Source of the DNA: JBHGYD01 sp041920415
GTDB lineage: Bacteria; Bacillota; Bacilli; Bacillales; Anoxybacillaceae
Assembly (NCBI GenBank): GCA_041920415.1
Contig: JBHGYD010000041.1
Span: 1-47,493, forward strand
Direction: 5' to 3'
Length of the DNA: 47,493 nucleotides
Shown here one piece after another: positions 31,557 through 40,797 of this stretch. Numbering within the stretch: position 1 is the stretch's first letter; every line of letters starts with the position of its first letter. The notes below the pieces were generated by a model, which saw nothing but the letters and a program-made list of their open reading frames with translations, did not search any database and was not told the DNA's origin. The position numbers and the translations under genes are program-made.

Positions 31557-32153
31557 ATGGATACAACAATCATTTTTAATTATATACAGTCATATGGGTA
31601 TTTCGTTATTTTCCTCTTCCTCTTTTTTGGAATTGTCGGCATTCCTGCACCGGAAGAAAGTTTACTGTTTTTTCTCGGGGTATTAGTAGCTCAACAACAA
31701 TTGTTATGGGCATATTGTTTTATTGTTAGCTGGTTCGGTGCTACAATGGGGATGTTAACAGCTTACGGAATGGGTTTTTTCTTTGGTCATCCGTTTGTGA
31801 AAAAGTATGGAAAATATGTAGGGATGAAAGCAGAAAAATGGGAGCGGGCGAACCAGTTGTTTCAAAAGTATGGGAAATGGGTCATTTTATTTGGATACTA
31901 CATTCCAGGGGTACGACAAATTTCCCCGTACATGGCCGGGGTAATTCAGTTTCCGTTTGGTTTGTTTTTGCTTCTTGCATGCATAGGGGCATTATTATGG
32001 GTTGTACCGATTGTGTTAGTTGGAATGTTTTTAGGACAACATGTTCACGTTCCGCTTTTTTCTATTCCTTTAATCGGGGTCGCTTTCTTTCTTCTTTTCC
32101 TTATCGTTGTATGGCTAAAACAATTATTTAGCAAAAAACAATTCGAAAATTAA
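31557..32153 (+). CDS. DedA-family membrane protein
   Basis: 198-residue integral membrane protein with the DedA/SNARE-associated fold: GIPAPEESLLFFLGVL (reentrant loop with acidic pair) and GYYIPGVRQISPYMAGVIQF (GxxxPxxR signature). DedA proteins act in lipid carrier or phospholipid movement; some flip undecaprenyl phosphate or phosphatidylethanolamine. The ATG at 31557 has GAGAGGGA upstream. Position between a glycan deacetylase and a lipid glycosyltransferase suggests a lipid-linked envelope pathway. Confidence 0.9.
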   Translation: MDTTIIFNYIQSYGYFVIFLFLFFGIVGIPAPEESLLFFLGVLVAQQQLLWAYCFIVSWFGATMGMLTAYGMGFFFGHPFVKKYGKYVGMKAEKWERANQLFQKYGKWVILFGYYIPGVRQISPYMAGVIQFPFGLFLLLACIGALLWVVPIVLVGMFLGQHVHVPLFSIPLIGVAFFLLFLIVVWLKQLFSKKQFEN

Positions 32154-32167
32154 AGGGAGCTATCGCG

Positions 32168-33307
32168 ATGATGAGAGTTCTTGTTTTGCCGTTATTTCAA
32201 ATGAGTTCCGGGCATCATAAAGTAGCCGATGCGCTCATTGATTTTTTACAAAAACAGTTTTCATTTGTTATTTGTAGAAAAGTGGATTTTTTAAGTTATT
32301 GCAATGAATATATCGAAAAACTTGTTTCAGAAATGTATCTTCGTTGGATTCGTTCCCATCCTAATTCGTATCATCATATTTATAAAATGTTGATGTATCG
32401 AGATTTTCAGAAAATCGAATGGATTCATCTAGAGCCATGGCTACCTTATTTCGAACATAAGATGAAGAGGATGCTAGGGGAAGAGCAGCCCCATCTCATT
32501 ATTTGTACTCATTCGTTCCCTTCGCGAATTTTACAACGTTTAAAAAGAAGAAATCTCATTAATATTCCTGTTATTAATGTATATACCGATTTTTTTATGA
32601 ATGGTATTTGGGGGAAAAAAGCGATTGACTATCACTTTGTTCCTCATCAAGACGCAAAACAGGAATTAATGATGAAATATAAAATCCCAAAAGAACATAT
32701 TATCGTCACAGGTATTCCTGTCCATGAAACGTTAATGACGAGAAGAAATGGAAATAAAGGAACTCATCATCGTCCCCATCTGTTGATTGCTGGTGGAAAC
32801 CAGGGACTAGGAAATATCACTGATTTTTTCAGGAAAATGGAAGGGACAAGTCGATTTCGATATTCGGTTTTATGTGGAAATAATAAGAAACTTTATGAAG
32901 AGCTTTTACGTTGGAAACAACCACATATTCATCCGCTTCCATATATATCGGATATTGAGGAAATGAATCGCTTATATAACGAAGTGGATGCGGTCATTAC
33001 GAAACCAGGCGGAGTAACGGTCAGCGAAGTATTGTATAAACGGCTGCCGTTATTTACGATTGGGTATTTACCAGGACAAGAACAAATTAATTTGCGTTAT
33101 CTTGAAGAAAAAGGGCTAGTTTATAATTTAAGCGGTCTTGATCACTATGAACATCGAATCGTTCAAGTGTTAAATGACGAAATGGAACAAAGTCGCTTGA
33201 ATAAAAGAATTTCTGAATATTTTTCGCAAATAGAGAAAACAGCTCAAGAAGCATTAAAAGATATTATCAAGGTGTATACAAGGGGAAATAGCGTTTTCTT
33301 AAAATGA
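32168..33307 (+). CDS. MGDG synthase-type (UgtP-like) glycosyltransferase
   Basis: 379-residue GT28-family transferase. The N-terminal MSSGHHKVADALIDFLQ is the MGDG_synth domain, and KPGGVTVSEVLYKRLPLF is the C-terminal nucleotide-sugar site. Relatives add sugars to diacylglycerol (UgtP) or related lipids. It is the last gene of the deacetylase-dedA unit and ends at a strong terminator. Not clearly UgtP itself, so no symbol is given. Two adjacent ATGs follow AAAGGGAG. Confidence 0.85.
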   Translation: MMRVLVLPLFQMSSGHHKVADALIDFLQKQFSFVICRKVDFLSYCNEYIEKLVSEMYLRWIRSHPNSYHHIYKMLMYRDFQKIEWIHLEPWLPYFEHKMKRMLGEEQPHLIICTHSFPSRILQRLKRRNLINIPVINVYTDFFMNGIWGKKAIDYHFVPHQDAKQELMMKYKIPKEHIIVTGIPVHETLMTRRNGNKGTHHRPHLLIAGGNQGLGNITDFFRKMEGTSRFRYSVLCGNNKKLYEELLRWKQPHIHPLPYISDIEEMNRLYNEVDAVITKPGGVTVSEVLYKRLPLFTIGYLPGQEQINLRYLEEKGLVYNLSGLDHYEHRIVQVLNDEMEQSRLNKRISEYFSQIEKTAQEALKDIIKVYTRGNSVFLK

Positions 33308-33310
33308 AAG

Positions 33311-33356
33311 AAAACACCATCTAACAACTACAATAGAAGGCTAGATGGTGTTTTTT
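33311..33356 (+). terminator. Terminator of deacetylase-dedA-GT operon
   Basis: Thirteen-bp stem AAAACACCATCTA / TAGATGGTGTTTT with 18-nt loop, then T-run. Confidence 0.88.
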
Positions 33357-33466
33357 CATGCAAAAGTGGCGAAACAACCTTCTTTGGTCATATAAAAGTA
33401 TCATACGATGGTGATGGAAAACGTGTTAAAATAAAGATTGTTGAAAAAAGATGAGGAGGCACCTAA

Positions 33467-34555
33467 ATGAAAACGAGACTTGGGATTTTGTACGGCGGTA
33501 AATCGCCAGAACATAAAGTATCATTACAAACAGCGATGGCGGTAATGAATGCGATTGATAAAAACAAATTTGACGTCATTCCGATTTATATTACAACCGA
33601 AGGGCAATGGGTGAAAGGAGAAAAATTGACTGGTGAAGTAAAGGATGTCAAGCAACTACAGCTGAAAACAGAAGCAAAGGCGATTTTGCCAGTTGCTTTG
33701 AATGAAACATCTGTCGTAGAAGGCACGAAACAACAAGGAGATGATGTCGTGGATGTCATCTTTCCATTACTTCATGGACCGAACGGAGAAGATGGAACGG
33801 TTCAAGGCTTGCTTGAGTTATTGAATATTCCTTATGTCGGAAACGGTGTGCTTGCATCGGCAGTAGGAATGGATAAAGTGGTCATGAAACATTTATTTGC
33901 GCAAGCGGGATTACGACAAGCAAAATATGTATCGTTTACGAAAAGTGAATGGAAAGAAAATGAAGAGGCTGCGTATGACAAAGTCGAGCAGGAACTTGGC
34001 TATCCTTGTTTTGTCAAGCCAGCAAATGCCGGTTCAAGTGTTGGAATTACGAAATGCAAAAAACGTGAAGATGTCAAAGCAGCGTTTGCCGAAGCGTTTA
34101 AATACGATCGAAAAGTAATTATTGAAGAAGCGATTGTCGGCCGCGAAGTAGAAATCGGTGTGCTCGGAAACGACAAACCAATTTGTTCGGTTGTTGGTGA
34201 AATTGTTCCGAAAAAAGAATTTTACGATTACCAAGCCAAATATGAAGATGGGAATACGGAATTAATTATTCCAGCAAATATCACCGAAGAACAATACGAG
34301 ACGATTAAAGCGATGGCGATTACAGCATTTAAAACGTTAGACCTTTCCGGGCTTGTGCGCGCTGACTTTTTCTTAACGAAAGACGGGGTCGTGTACATTA
34401 ATGAGATTAATACAATGCCGGGCTTCACTCCATTTAGCATGTTCCCGCTTCTTTGGAAGCATACGGGTGTTTCTTACTCGGAATTAATTGAGCGGTTAGT
34501 CCAGTTAGCCATCGAGCGCCATGAAGAAAAACAGGCAATCACATATACGTTTTAA
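33467..34555 (+). CDS. ddl: D-alanine--D-alanine ligase
   Basis: 362-residue ATP-grasp ligase that makes D-Ala-D-Ala for the wall pentapeptide. N-terminal LYGGKSPEHKVSL, LHGPNGEDGTVQG, KPANAGSSVGI, EFYDYQAKYEDG (the Tyr in the substrate loop favours D-Ala over D-lactate) and EINTMPGFTPFSMFP are all present. Ribosome site GAGGAGG. It lies 24 bp before murF, its pathway partner, and in the same region as alr, so three successive D-alanine steps are encoded within 9 kb. Confidence 0.96.
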   Translation: MKTRLGILYGGKSPEHKVSLQTAMAVMNAIDKNKFDVIPIYITTEGQWVKGEKLTGEVKDVKQLQLKTEAKAILPVALNETSVVEGTKQQGDDVVDVIFPLLHGPNGEDGTVQGLLELLNIPYVGNGVLASAVGMDKVVMKHLFAQAGLRQAKYVSFTKSEWKENEEAAYDKVEQELGYPCFVKPANAGSSVGITKCKKREDVKAAFAEAFKYDRKVIIEEAIVGREVEIGVLGNDKPICSVVGEIVPKKEFYDYQAKYEDGNTELIIPANITEEQYETIKAMAITAFKTLDLSGLVRADFFLTKDGVVYINEINTMPGFTPFSMFPLLWKHTGVSYSELIERLVQLAIERHEEKQAITYTF

Positions 34556-34579
34556 ACAGGAAAATGAAGGTGACAATAT

Positions 34580-35956
34580 ATGATTACTCGCACATTACGC
34601 GATATTCAAGAAATGACAAATGGGTATGGTTTGGTAGAAACATTTAGGGATCTTATGATTACGGGAGTTTCCACGGATACAAGAACGATTCAGCCGGGAA
34701 ATTTATATATTCCGCTTAAGGGAGCAACATTTAACGGACATTCGTTTGTGAACGAAGCGTTTGCGAAAGGAGCAAGCGCAGCGCTATGGATGGAAAGTGA
34801 ACCTCATCCTCCTGAGAATGTTCCCCTGATTTTTGTCGATGACACATTACAAGCGCTCCAACGGCTCGCCCATCGCTATCGAGAACAACTGCCGGTAAAA
34901 GTGATTGGCATTACAGGAAGCAATGGGAAGACGACGACAAAAGATATCGTATCAGCGATATTAGCCACGAAATATAAAGTACAAAAAACGAAAGGAAATT
35001 TAAACAACCATATTGGACTGCCATTAACGTTGCTTGGTCTTGAAGAAGATACGGAAATAGCTGTCGTGGAAATGGGAATGAGCAATTTTGGGGAAATCGA
35101 GCTTCTATCCCAACTAGCAAAGCCTGATGCGGCCATCATTACAAATATTGGCGAGTCTCATATGAAAGAGTTAGGTTCGCGCGACGGAATTGCTCGGGCA
35201 AAATTAGAAATCATCTCAGGATTACAAAACAATGGTGTTTTTGTGTACTATGGTGATGAGCCGCTTTTAAAAACGCGAGTGCAGCAGATGGAATTGCCGT
35301 GTCAAATTATCACTTTCGGCCGCGAAACGAACAATGATTATTATCCGCTTGCGATTTCATTAGAAGCAAATGGAACGACATTTACCGTGAATCAGGCACC
35401 GAAAGACTCTTTCTTTCTTCCGATTTTAGGAAAGCACCACGTATATAATGCCTTAGCGGCCATTTCTGTTGCGCGTTTTTTCGGGGTAAGCTGGGAAGAA
35501 ATAAAAACAGGTCTTGCTGGCTTACAAGTGACTCGTATGCGGATGGAAGTAATGAAAGCAAAAGGCGGAGCAACTATTATTAATGATGCGTATAACGCCA
35601 GCCCGACATCGATGAAAGCGGCGCTTGAGTTGCTTGGTGAATTAACAGGATATGAAAGAAAAATCGCTGTTTTAGGTGATATGCTGGAGCTTGGTGAACA
35701 GGAAATCGAGTTTCATCAACAAATTGGCGCCATGTTACAGCCGAAGATGGTTGATTACGTGTTTACGTACGGAACGCTTGCTAAGCACATTGCTTTAGCG
35801 GCTCAATCTTCCTTTCCACAAGGACATGTAAAAGCGTATGACGATAAAGAGGCACTAGCCAAAGATCTTGTTTCCATCGTGTCGTCGAATGATGCTGTTC
35901 TTTTTAAAGCTTCAAGGGGAATGAAACTTGAGGAAATTATTCATTATTTACAATAG
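34580..35956 (+). CDS. murF: UDP-MurNAc-tripeptide--D-Ala-D-Ala ligase MurF
   Basis: 458-residue Mur ligase that adds D-Ala-D-Ala to UDP-MurNAc-tripeptide. The P-loop GITGSNGKTTTKD is at about 110-122, EMGMSNFGEIE follows, then NIGESHMKELGSR and INDAYNASPTSMKAA in the C-terminal domains. Ribosome site GAAGGTG. It forms an operon with ddl, as in Bacillus. Confidence 0.96.
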   Translation: MITRTLRDIQEMTNGYGLVETFRDLMITGVSTDTRTIQPGNLYIPLKGATFNGHSFVNEAFAKGASAALWMESEPHPPENVPLIFVDDTLQALQRLAHRYREQLPVKVIGITGSNGKTTTKDIVSAILATKYKVQKTKGNLNNHIGLPLTLLGLEEDTEIAVVEMGMSNFGEIELLSQLAKPDAAIITNIGESHMKELGSRDGIARAKLEIISGLQNNGVFVYYGDEPLLKTRVQQMELPCQIITFGRETNNDYYPLAISLEANGTTFTVNQAPKDSFFLPILGKHHVYNALAAISVARFFGVSWEEIKTGLAGLQVTRMRMEVMKAKGGATIINDAYNASPTSMKAALELLGELTGYERKIAVLGDMLELGEQEIEFHQQIGAMLQPKMVDYVFTYGTLAKHIALAAQSSFPQGHVKAYDDKEALAKDLVSIVSSNDAVLFKASRGMKLEEIIHYLQ

Positions 35957-35980
35957 TTTTGGCTAAATTAGATATCGTCA

Positions 35981-36050
35981 AGCGGCCGTAGAGGGTGTGA
36001 TAGTAGCCATTTTCTGAAGGTGGCTGATACTCTCTTGCTGCCGCTTTCGA
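35981..36050 (+). terminator. Long segmented hairpin after murF
   Basis: Three stacked stems: AGCGGC/GCCGCT (35981-35986, 36040-36045), GAGGGT/ACTCTC (35991-35996, 36029-36034) and AGCCA/TGGCT (36005-36009, 36021-36025), ending in TTCGATTTTT. It may be a terminator of ddl-murF or a structured leader of the following esterase. Confidence 0.55.
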
Positions 36051-36075
36051 TTTTTGACAGAAATGGTGATATTCC

Positions 36076-36768
36076 ATGATTGGTTGTTTATGTATACATG
36101 GGTTTACCGGTGGACCTTATGAAGTGGAGCCACTTGCTCATTATTTGCGCGAGAGAACCGGCTGGCTTATCGAAACACCGACCTTGCCTGGGCATGGTGA
36201 AATCCTTCAATTGAAAGGAATTACATATGACCAATGGTTTCATGCCGCGGAAGAAGAGCTGCAAAAGTTGATGAAGAAATGCGACATTGTATACGTGATT
36301 GGGTTTTCTATGGGGGGAGTGATTGCCGCTTATTTAGCGACAAAATATCCGATCGAAAAATTAGTCTTATTGAGCCCTGCCTTTTATTATGTGAATCCGA
36401 GACAACTGCTAAAAGATATTCACGGTATGATTCGTGATAGTTTGCGGCGACAACTAAAAGAAAATCCTTTGTTTGTTCGTTATAAAACGAAAATCGTCTC
36501 TACCCCATTTACAGCGGCATTGGAGTTCCGAAAATTAGTGAATGAAGTCCGCCCACATTTGCCTCACGTGCATATTCCTGTGCTTATTGTTCAAGGAAAT
36601 GAAGACGGAATTGTTCCGATAAAAAGTGCTCGTTACGTATACGAAACGATTGGGTCTTCCGCAAAAAAATTGCTTTTCCTTCCTTCTTCACACCATCATG
36701 TTTGTCATGGTCCTGATCGGCAACAATTATGTGAAGAGGTCGAAATTTTTTTGAAGGAAAATATTTGA
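36076..36768 (+). CDS. Alpha/beta-hydrolase carboxylesterase
   Basis: 230-residue serine esterase similar to the Geobacillus 30-kDa esterase. Oxyanion HGFTGGP at 8-14, nucleophile Ser78 in GFSMGG, Asp177 in GNEDGIVP and a His in SSHHHVCHG (206-208) form the triad region. The ribosome site is weak (GGTGAT). It lies between murF and cshA, a place where Geobacillus-type genomes also carry an esterase. Confidence 0.87.
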   Translation: MIGCLCIHGFTGGPYEVEPLAHYLRERTGWLIETPTLPGHGEILQLKGITYDQWFHAAEEELQKLMKKCDIVYVIGFSMGGVIAAYLATKYPIEKLVLLSPAFYYVNPRQLLKDIHGMIRDSLRRQLKENPLFVRYKTKIVSTPFTAALEFRKLVNEVRPHLPHVHIPVLIVQGNEDGIVPIKSARYVYETIGSSAKKLLFLPSSHHHVCHGPDRQQLCEEVEIFLKENI

Positions 36769-36780
36769 AGATGGTATTTA

Positions 36781-36809
36781 TTGCAAATGTGGTATAGAAA
36801 TGGTATGAT
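36781..36809 (+). promoter_or_regulatory. Predicted cshA promoter
   Basis: TTGCAA at 36781-36786, 17 bp, TATGAT at 36804-36809 with TGG before it (extended -10). The leader to cshA is about 80 nt. Confidence 0.6.
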
Positions 36810-36893
36810 AAAATCCATAATGTCCAAGGCCCAACCTTTCATTTTGGGAGAACGGTTTTGAACAGTAAGGAAGTAAAAGGAGTATGAATAACA

Positions 36894-38309
36894 TTGACGA
36901 CATTTCATGAATTAGGATTAAGCAATGAATTAATGAAAGCGATTAGCCGAATGGGGTTTGAAGAAACGACCCCCATTCAAGCGGAAACGATTCCGTTAAG
37001 CTTACAAAATAAAGACGTTATCGGACAAGCGCAAACCGGTACGGGAAAAACAGCCGCATTCGGTATTCCGCTCGTTGAAAAAATTGATATGGACAACGAT
37101 GCGATTCAAGCGATCGTTGTGGCTCCCACTCGCGAGTTAGCGATTCAAGTATCGGAGGAATTATATAAAATTGGCTCTGTGAAACGTGTTCGCGTCTTGC
37201 CGATTTATGGTGGGCAAGATATTGAACGGCAAATACGGGCCTTGAAAAAACGCCCGCATGTGATTGTTGGAACACCAGGAAGAATTATTGACCATATTAA
37301 TCGCAAAACGCTTCGTTTAGAACATGTGCATACAGTTGTATTGGATGAAGCAGACGAAATGTTGAATATGGGCTTTGTCGAGGATATCGAAGCGATTTTA
37401 AGCTACGTGCCAACAGAAAGACAAACGTTGCTTTTTTCAGCGACGATGCCTGAACCGATTCGTCGCATTGCCGAACGGTTTATGAAAGATCCACATCTTG
37501 TGAAGGTCAAAGCGAAAGAAATGACCGTTCCAAATATCAAACAATATTACTTAGAAGTTCAAGAAAAGAAAAAGTTTGATATTTTAACACGCTTACTAGA
37601 TATTCAAGCTCCGGAACTTGCGATTATATTCGGGCGCACAAAACGTCGCGTCGATGAACTGGCCGAGGCGTTAAATTTACGCGGCTATGCCGCCGAAGGC
37701 ATTCACGGTGATTTAAGTCAAACAAAACGTCTGTCTGTGCTCCGTAAATTTAAAGAAGGTGCGATTGAAATTTTAGTCGCAACCGATGTGGCGGCGCGCG
37801 GGTTAGATATTTCGGGAGTAACGCACGTTTATAACTTTGACATTCCACAAGATCCAGAAAGCTATGTCCATCGCATCGGTCGTACAGGTCGCGCTGGAAA
37901 AACAGGAGTAGCCATGACGTTTGTAACACCTCGCGAAATTGGTCAACTTCATAACATCGAGCGGACGACGAAGCGAAAAATGGAGCGCATGAAGCCGCCG
38001 ACGCTCGATGAAGCGTTAGAAGGCCAACAGCGCATTGCGATTGAGAAGCTGCTTACAATTGTGGAAAACGAAAATTTATCGTTCTATAAACGCGCAGCCG
38101 AAGAACTGTTGGAAGAACACGACTCTGTTTCGCTTGTTGCTGCTTGTATTAAAATGCTGACAAAAGAGCCGGATACAACTCCAGTTACGTTGACGGAAGA
38201 GCCACCGCTACCGGCCAAAAAGGAGAAAAAACGCATGAATCGAAAAGGCGGTCAAGCAAAAGGCACATCCCAGAACCGACAACCGAAAAAACGGCGTGTT
38301 GCTCGCTAG
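36894..38309 (+). CDS. cshA: DEAD-box RNA helicase CshA
   Basis: 471-residue ATP-dependent RNA helicase acting in the RNA degradosome and ribosome assembly. Motifs in order: Q motif FEETTPIQAETIP, I AQTGTGKT (46-53), Ia PTRELAIQ, Ib TPGR, II DEAD (about 150), III SAT, V ARGLDIS, VI HRIGRTGRAG. The basic C-terminal tail (KKEKKRMNRKGG...) binds RNA. The start is TTG at 36894, with AAAGGAG 12 nt upstream; no in-frame ATG is nearby. In B. subtilis, ydbS and ydbT follow; here a rhomboid gene on the other strand does. Confidence 0.95.
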   Translation: MTTFHELGLSNELMKAISRMGFEETTPIQAETIPLSLQNKDVIGQAQTGTGKTAAFGIPLVEKIDMDNDAIQAIVVAPTRELAIQVSEELYKIGSVKRVRVLPIYGGQDIERQIRALKKRPHVIVGTPGRIIDHINRKTLRLEHVHTVVLDEADEMLNMGFVEDIEAILSYVPTERQTLLFSATMPEPIRRIAERFMKDPHLVKVKAKEMTVPNIKQYYLEVQEKKKFDILTRLLDIQAPELAIIFGRTKRRVDELAEALNLRGYAAEGIHGDLSQTKRLSVLRKFKEGAIEILVATDVAARGLDISGVTHVYNFDIPQDPESYVHRIGRTGRAGKTGVAMTFVTPREIGQLHNIERTTKRKMERMKPPTLDEALEGQQRIAIEKLLTIVENENLSFYKRAAEELLEEHDSVSLVAACIKMLTKEPDTTPVTLTEEPPLPAKKEKKRMNRKGGQAKGTSQNRQPKKRRVAR

Positions 38310-38313
38310 ATGA

Positions 38314-38346
38314 AAAAACGGTGCGAAATGCATCGTTTTTTCTTTT
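38314..38346. terminator. cshA terminator
   Basis: AAAAAACGGTGC / GCATCGTTTTTT stem, loop GAAAT, T-rich both ways. Confidence 0.8.
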
Positions 38347-38520
38347 AACATCTTGTCCGAGAAGGTAGGTGCGGGAGATTTATAGAAAAATCGAATTCAA
38401 GTGATCGAAAGAACGGTGCAAAAACAGTTAATAACTGTATTTTATCTAGGTTACATTCTAAGCAGTCGTTGATGTAACATAGCGAAACATGTATGAAACA
38501 GGGAACTAGTATTGTCATTG

Positions 38521-39123
38521 TCAGTAACTATATCGCTTAGGACGGGAAGCGACAAAAGGCGCGATGATCGCTCCACCTAAAAAGCCGAAAAGATGAGCGA
38601 TGATGTTTATATTAGGGGTTGTCAAGGTCATGATAAATCCAATGACTAACATTGCAATGATGACCTGCGCATGCGGGCGATTAATGATATCTTTATGAAA
38701 AAGAACGAGATAGCTATATACACCAAACAGACCAAAAATGGCTCCAGAGGCTCCCAAATGGCTATACATTGGAGGTAGGAGAAAGAGAGTTGCTGTGTTT
38801 GCGAATACTCCGCTCCCTATATAAGCAGAAATAAAATTCCATTTCCCTAGTATCTTTTCTAAGGCAGGACCAAATAGAATAAGTGAAAGAGAGTTAATCA
38901 TCATATGTCCAATATGAAGATGCAAAAAAAGCGGGGTAACCAGTCGCCAATATTCACCTTGAAAAATCGCTGCATTTAAGCCGACAAGAGTTTCTAAAAT
39001 CTTGTCAGACAATGGTATTTGAACGGAAAGAATAAGCAAAAACATCAAGTGGAAAGCGACAATTATCGAAACAATCGGGTATAAGCGAAGAAACGTTTGG
39101 AAGTTTTCCGTACGAGTAAACAT
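38521..39123 (-). CDS. Rhomboid-family intramembrane serine protease
   Basis: 200-residue six-helix rhomboid. Catalytic Ser126 in HLGASGAIFG and His177 in IAHLFGFLGG; HLHIGHMMIN (68-77) carries the conserved His/Asn of helix 2, and WRLVTPLFLH is the L1 loop entry. The ATG at 39123 follows GAGGAG; the frame extends 62 codons upstream but overlaps acpS on the other strand. It is the counterpart of B. subtilis ydcA, here divergent from acpS with 67 bp between them. Confidence 0.93.
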   Translation of the reverse strand: MFTRTENFQTFLRLYPIVSIIVAFHLMFLLILSVQIPLSDKILETLVGLNAAIFQGEYWRLVTPLFLHLHIGHMMINSLSLILFGPALEKILGKWNFISAYIGSGVFANTATLFLLPPMYSHLGASGAIFGLFGVYSYLVLFHKDIINRPHAQVIIAMLVIGFIMTLTTPNINIIAHLFGFLGGAIIAPFVASRPKRYSY

Positions 39124-39190
39124 AGAACCGCTCCTCTTCTTCAATAGCTTGTTTACTAAAAATGTATGTATATAACGGAAAGGATAGAAG

Positions 39191-39556
39191 ATGATGATTG
39201 TTGGAATCGGTATCGACATTGTTGAGCTTACACGTATCCAAAAACTGATGGAGCAAAACGAAAGATTTGTTGATCGGATTTTAACAGAGAAAGAAAAAGC
39301 GCTATTCACCCAACTATCGAATTGGCGTAAGGTAGAATTTCTTGCAGGGCGATTTGCAGCGAAAGAGGCGTATGCAAAAGCATTCGGAACAGGAATCGGG
39401 GCAAGTTTATCGTTTCAAGATATCGAGATTTTAAATGATGAGCATGGAAAACCGATTGTGATTTCTAAGACATGTGAACATCACATTCATGTTTCGATTT
39501 CTCATAGCCGCGATTACGCCGTTGCTCAAGTAATTATTGAACGCTTGTCATGCTAG
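39191..39556 (+). CDS. acpS: Holo-[acyl-carrier-protein] synthase
   Basis: 121-residue phosphopantetheinyl transferase that activates acyl carrier protein. Mg ligands Asp9 (GIGIDIVEL) and Glu59 (GRFAAKEAY) are present, as is HVSISHSRDYAVAQVI near the C-terminus. Two adjacent ATGs follow AAGGA; the first is given. Same position relative to ydcC and alr as in B. subtilis. Confidence 0.95.
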   Translation: MMIVGIGIDIVELTRIQKLMEQNERFVDRILTEKEKALFTQLSNWRKVEFLAGRFAAKEAYAKAFGTGIGASLSFQDIEILNDEHGKPIVISKTCEHHIHVSISHSRDYAVAQVIIERLSC

Positions 39557-39647
39557 TCTGCATATTCAACCAAGCTGTCTCATATATTGGTAATGCAGAT
39601 GGAGAGTACGTCTCCTAATGTTTATATGAGGCAAAGGGGTTGAAAAA

Positions 39648-40661
39648 ATGAGGAGAAACTTGTTTGGCGTATTGCTGAGCATCGTTTTGCTTTTGGCGTT
39701 AGCTGGATGTGGGACAAAATCACAAGGAGATGTCATCAAAGCGCTTGATAAAAAAATGGATGAAATCTCTAGCTACCAAGCAAAAGCAAAAATGACGCTC
39801 AAGACGGGCTCGGAGCCGCAAGTATATGATGTGGAAATTTGGTATAAGCATCCATCTTATTATCGAGTGAGTGTGAAAAATGCTAAAAAAAACCAAAGTC
39901 AAATGATTTTGCGGAATGATGAAGGAGTGTTCGTTATTACTCCGGCATTGAACAAAAGCTTCCGGTTTCAAAGTGATTGGCCAAAAAACAGCAGCCAAGC
40001 ATACTTGTATGAGTCTTTAGTGAAAGATATTTTAAGCGACTCGAAAGCAAACTTTAAAGTAACAAAAGATTATTATGTGTTTGAAACAAAGACCAATTAT
40101 CCAAACAGCAAAATCATTCCGAAACAAGAAATTACATTAAGTAAAAAAGATTTGTCTCCTGTGTCAGTAAAAGTGATGGATACAGATATGAATGCACTAT
40201 TAACGGTACAATTTTCGAAAATCGAATTTAATAAAAAATTTGATAACGATGCATTTGATACAACGAAAAATATGACAGGGGCACGTTTAGAAGTACCGAC
40301 TATGGCGAAAGCAGACAATGAAGCATTAGAAGTTATGTATCCAGTTGATTTACCAACCGGAGTGGAACCAATAGATGAAAAAGAAATCGCTACAGAAAAC
40401 GGAAAACGGGTCATCATGACGTTTGGAGGAAAAAAATCATTTACATTAATTCAAGAAAAAACTCATGTTTTACCAGCTACAAATACAGCAGTACTTGTTA
40501 ATGGTGAACCGATTGATTTAGGATTTGCGATCGGTGCACTTACGGATCATTCTCTCACTTGGTCATATAAAGGTGTTGATTTTATGATTGCTTCGAACGA
40601 TTTAACGCGAGAAGAGATGGTGATGGTGGCTCGTTCTGTGCAAGGAAAAGCAGTTAAATAA
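39648..40661 (+). CDS. ydcC: Outer-face lipoprotein YdcC (LolA-like fold)
   Basis: 337-residue lipoprotein: signal helix and lipobox LALAGC with Cys21, then a beta-rich domain related to LolA/sporulation lipoprotein YdcC. In B. subtilis, ydcC is transcribed in the mother cell during sporulation and lies before alr, as here. Ribosome site AAAGGGG. Function in the spore is unknown. Ends with a clear terminator. Confidence 0.9.
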   Translation: MRRNLFGVLLSIVLLLALAGCGTKSQGDVIKALDKKMDEISSYQAKAKMTLKTGSEPQVYDVEIWYKHPSYYRVSVKNAKKNQSQMILRNDEGVFVITPALNKSFRFQSDWPKNSSQAYLYESLVKDILSDSKANFKVTKDYYVFETKTNYPNSKIIPKQEITLSKKDLSPVSVKVMDTDMNALLTVQFSKIEFNKKFDNDAFDTTKNMTGARLEVPTMAKADNEALEVMYPVDLPTGVEPIDEKEIATENGKRVIMTFGGKKSFTLIQEKTHVLPATNTAVLVNGEPIDLGFAIGALTDHSLTWSYKGVDFMIASNDLTREEMVMVARSVQGKAVK

Positions 40662-40671
40662 GGAAATTCGT

Positions 40672-40703
40672 ACAGGCTCGTTCATCAATAGAGCCTGTTT
40701 TTT
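40672..40703 (+). terminator. ydcC terminator
   Basis: ACAGGCTC / GAGCCTGT stem, 11-nt loop, then TTTTTT. Confidence 0.85.
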
Positions 40704-40729
40704 CTTTCAGTAAAAAGCAATCTCTTTGG

Positions 40730-40758
40730 TTGACATCGCAACGACAAATGACAATAAT
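40730..40758 (+). promoter_or_regulatory. Predicted alr promoter
   Basis: TTGACA at 40730-40735, 17 bp, AATAAT at 40753-40758. It starts 27 bp after the ydcC terminator. Confidence 0.55.
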
Positions 40759-40797
40759 TTTTATATATATATTGCGAATAAGGAAGTGCATAACAAC

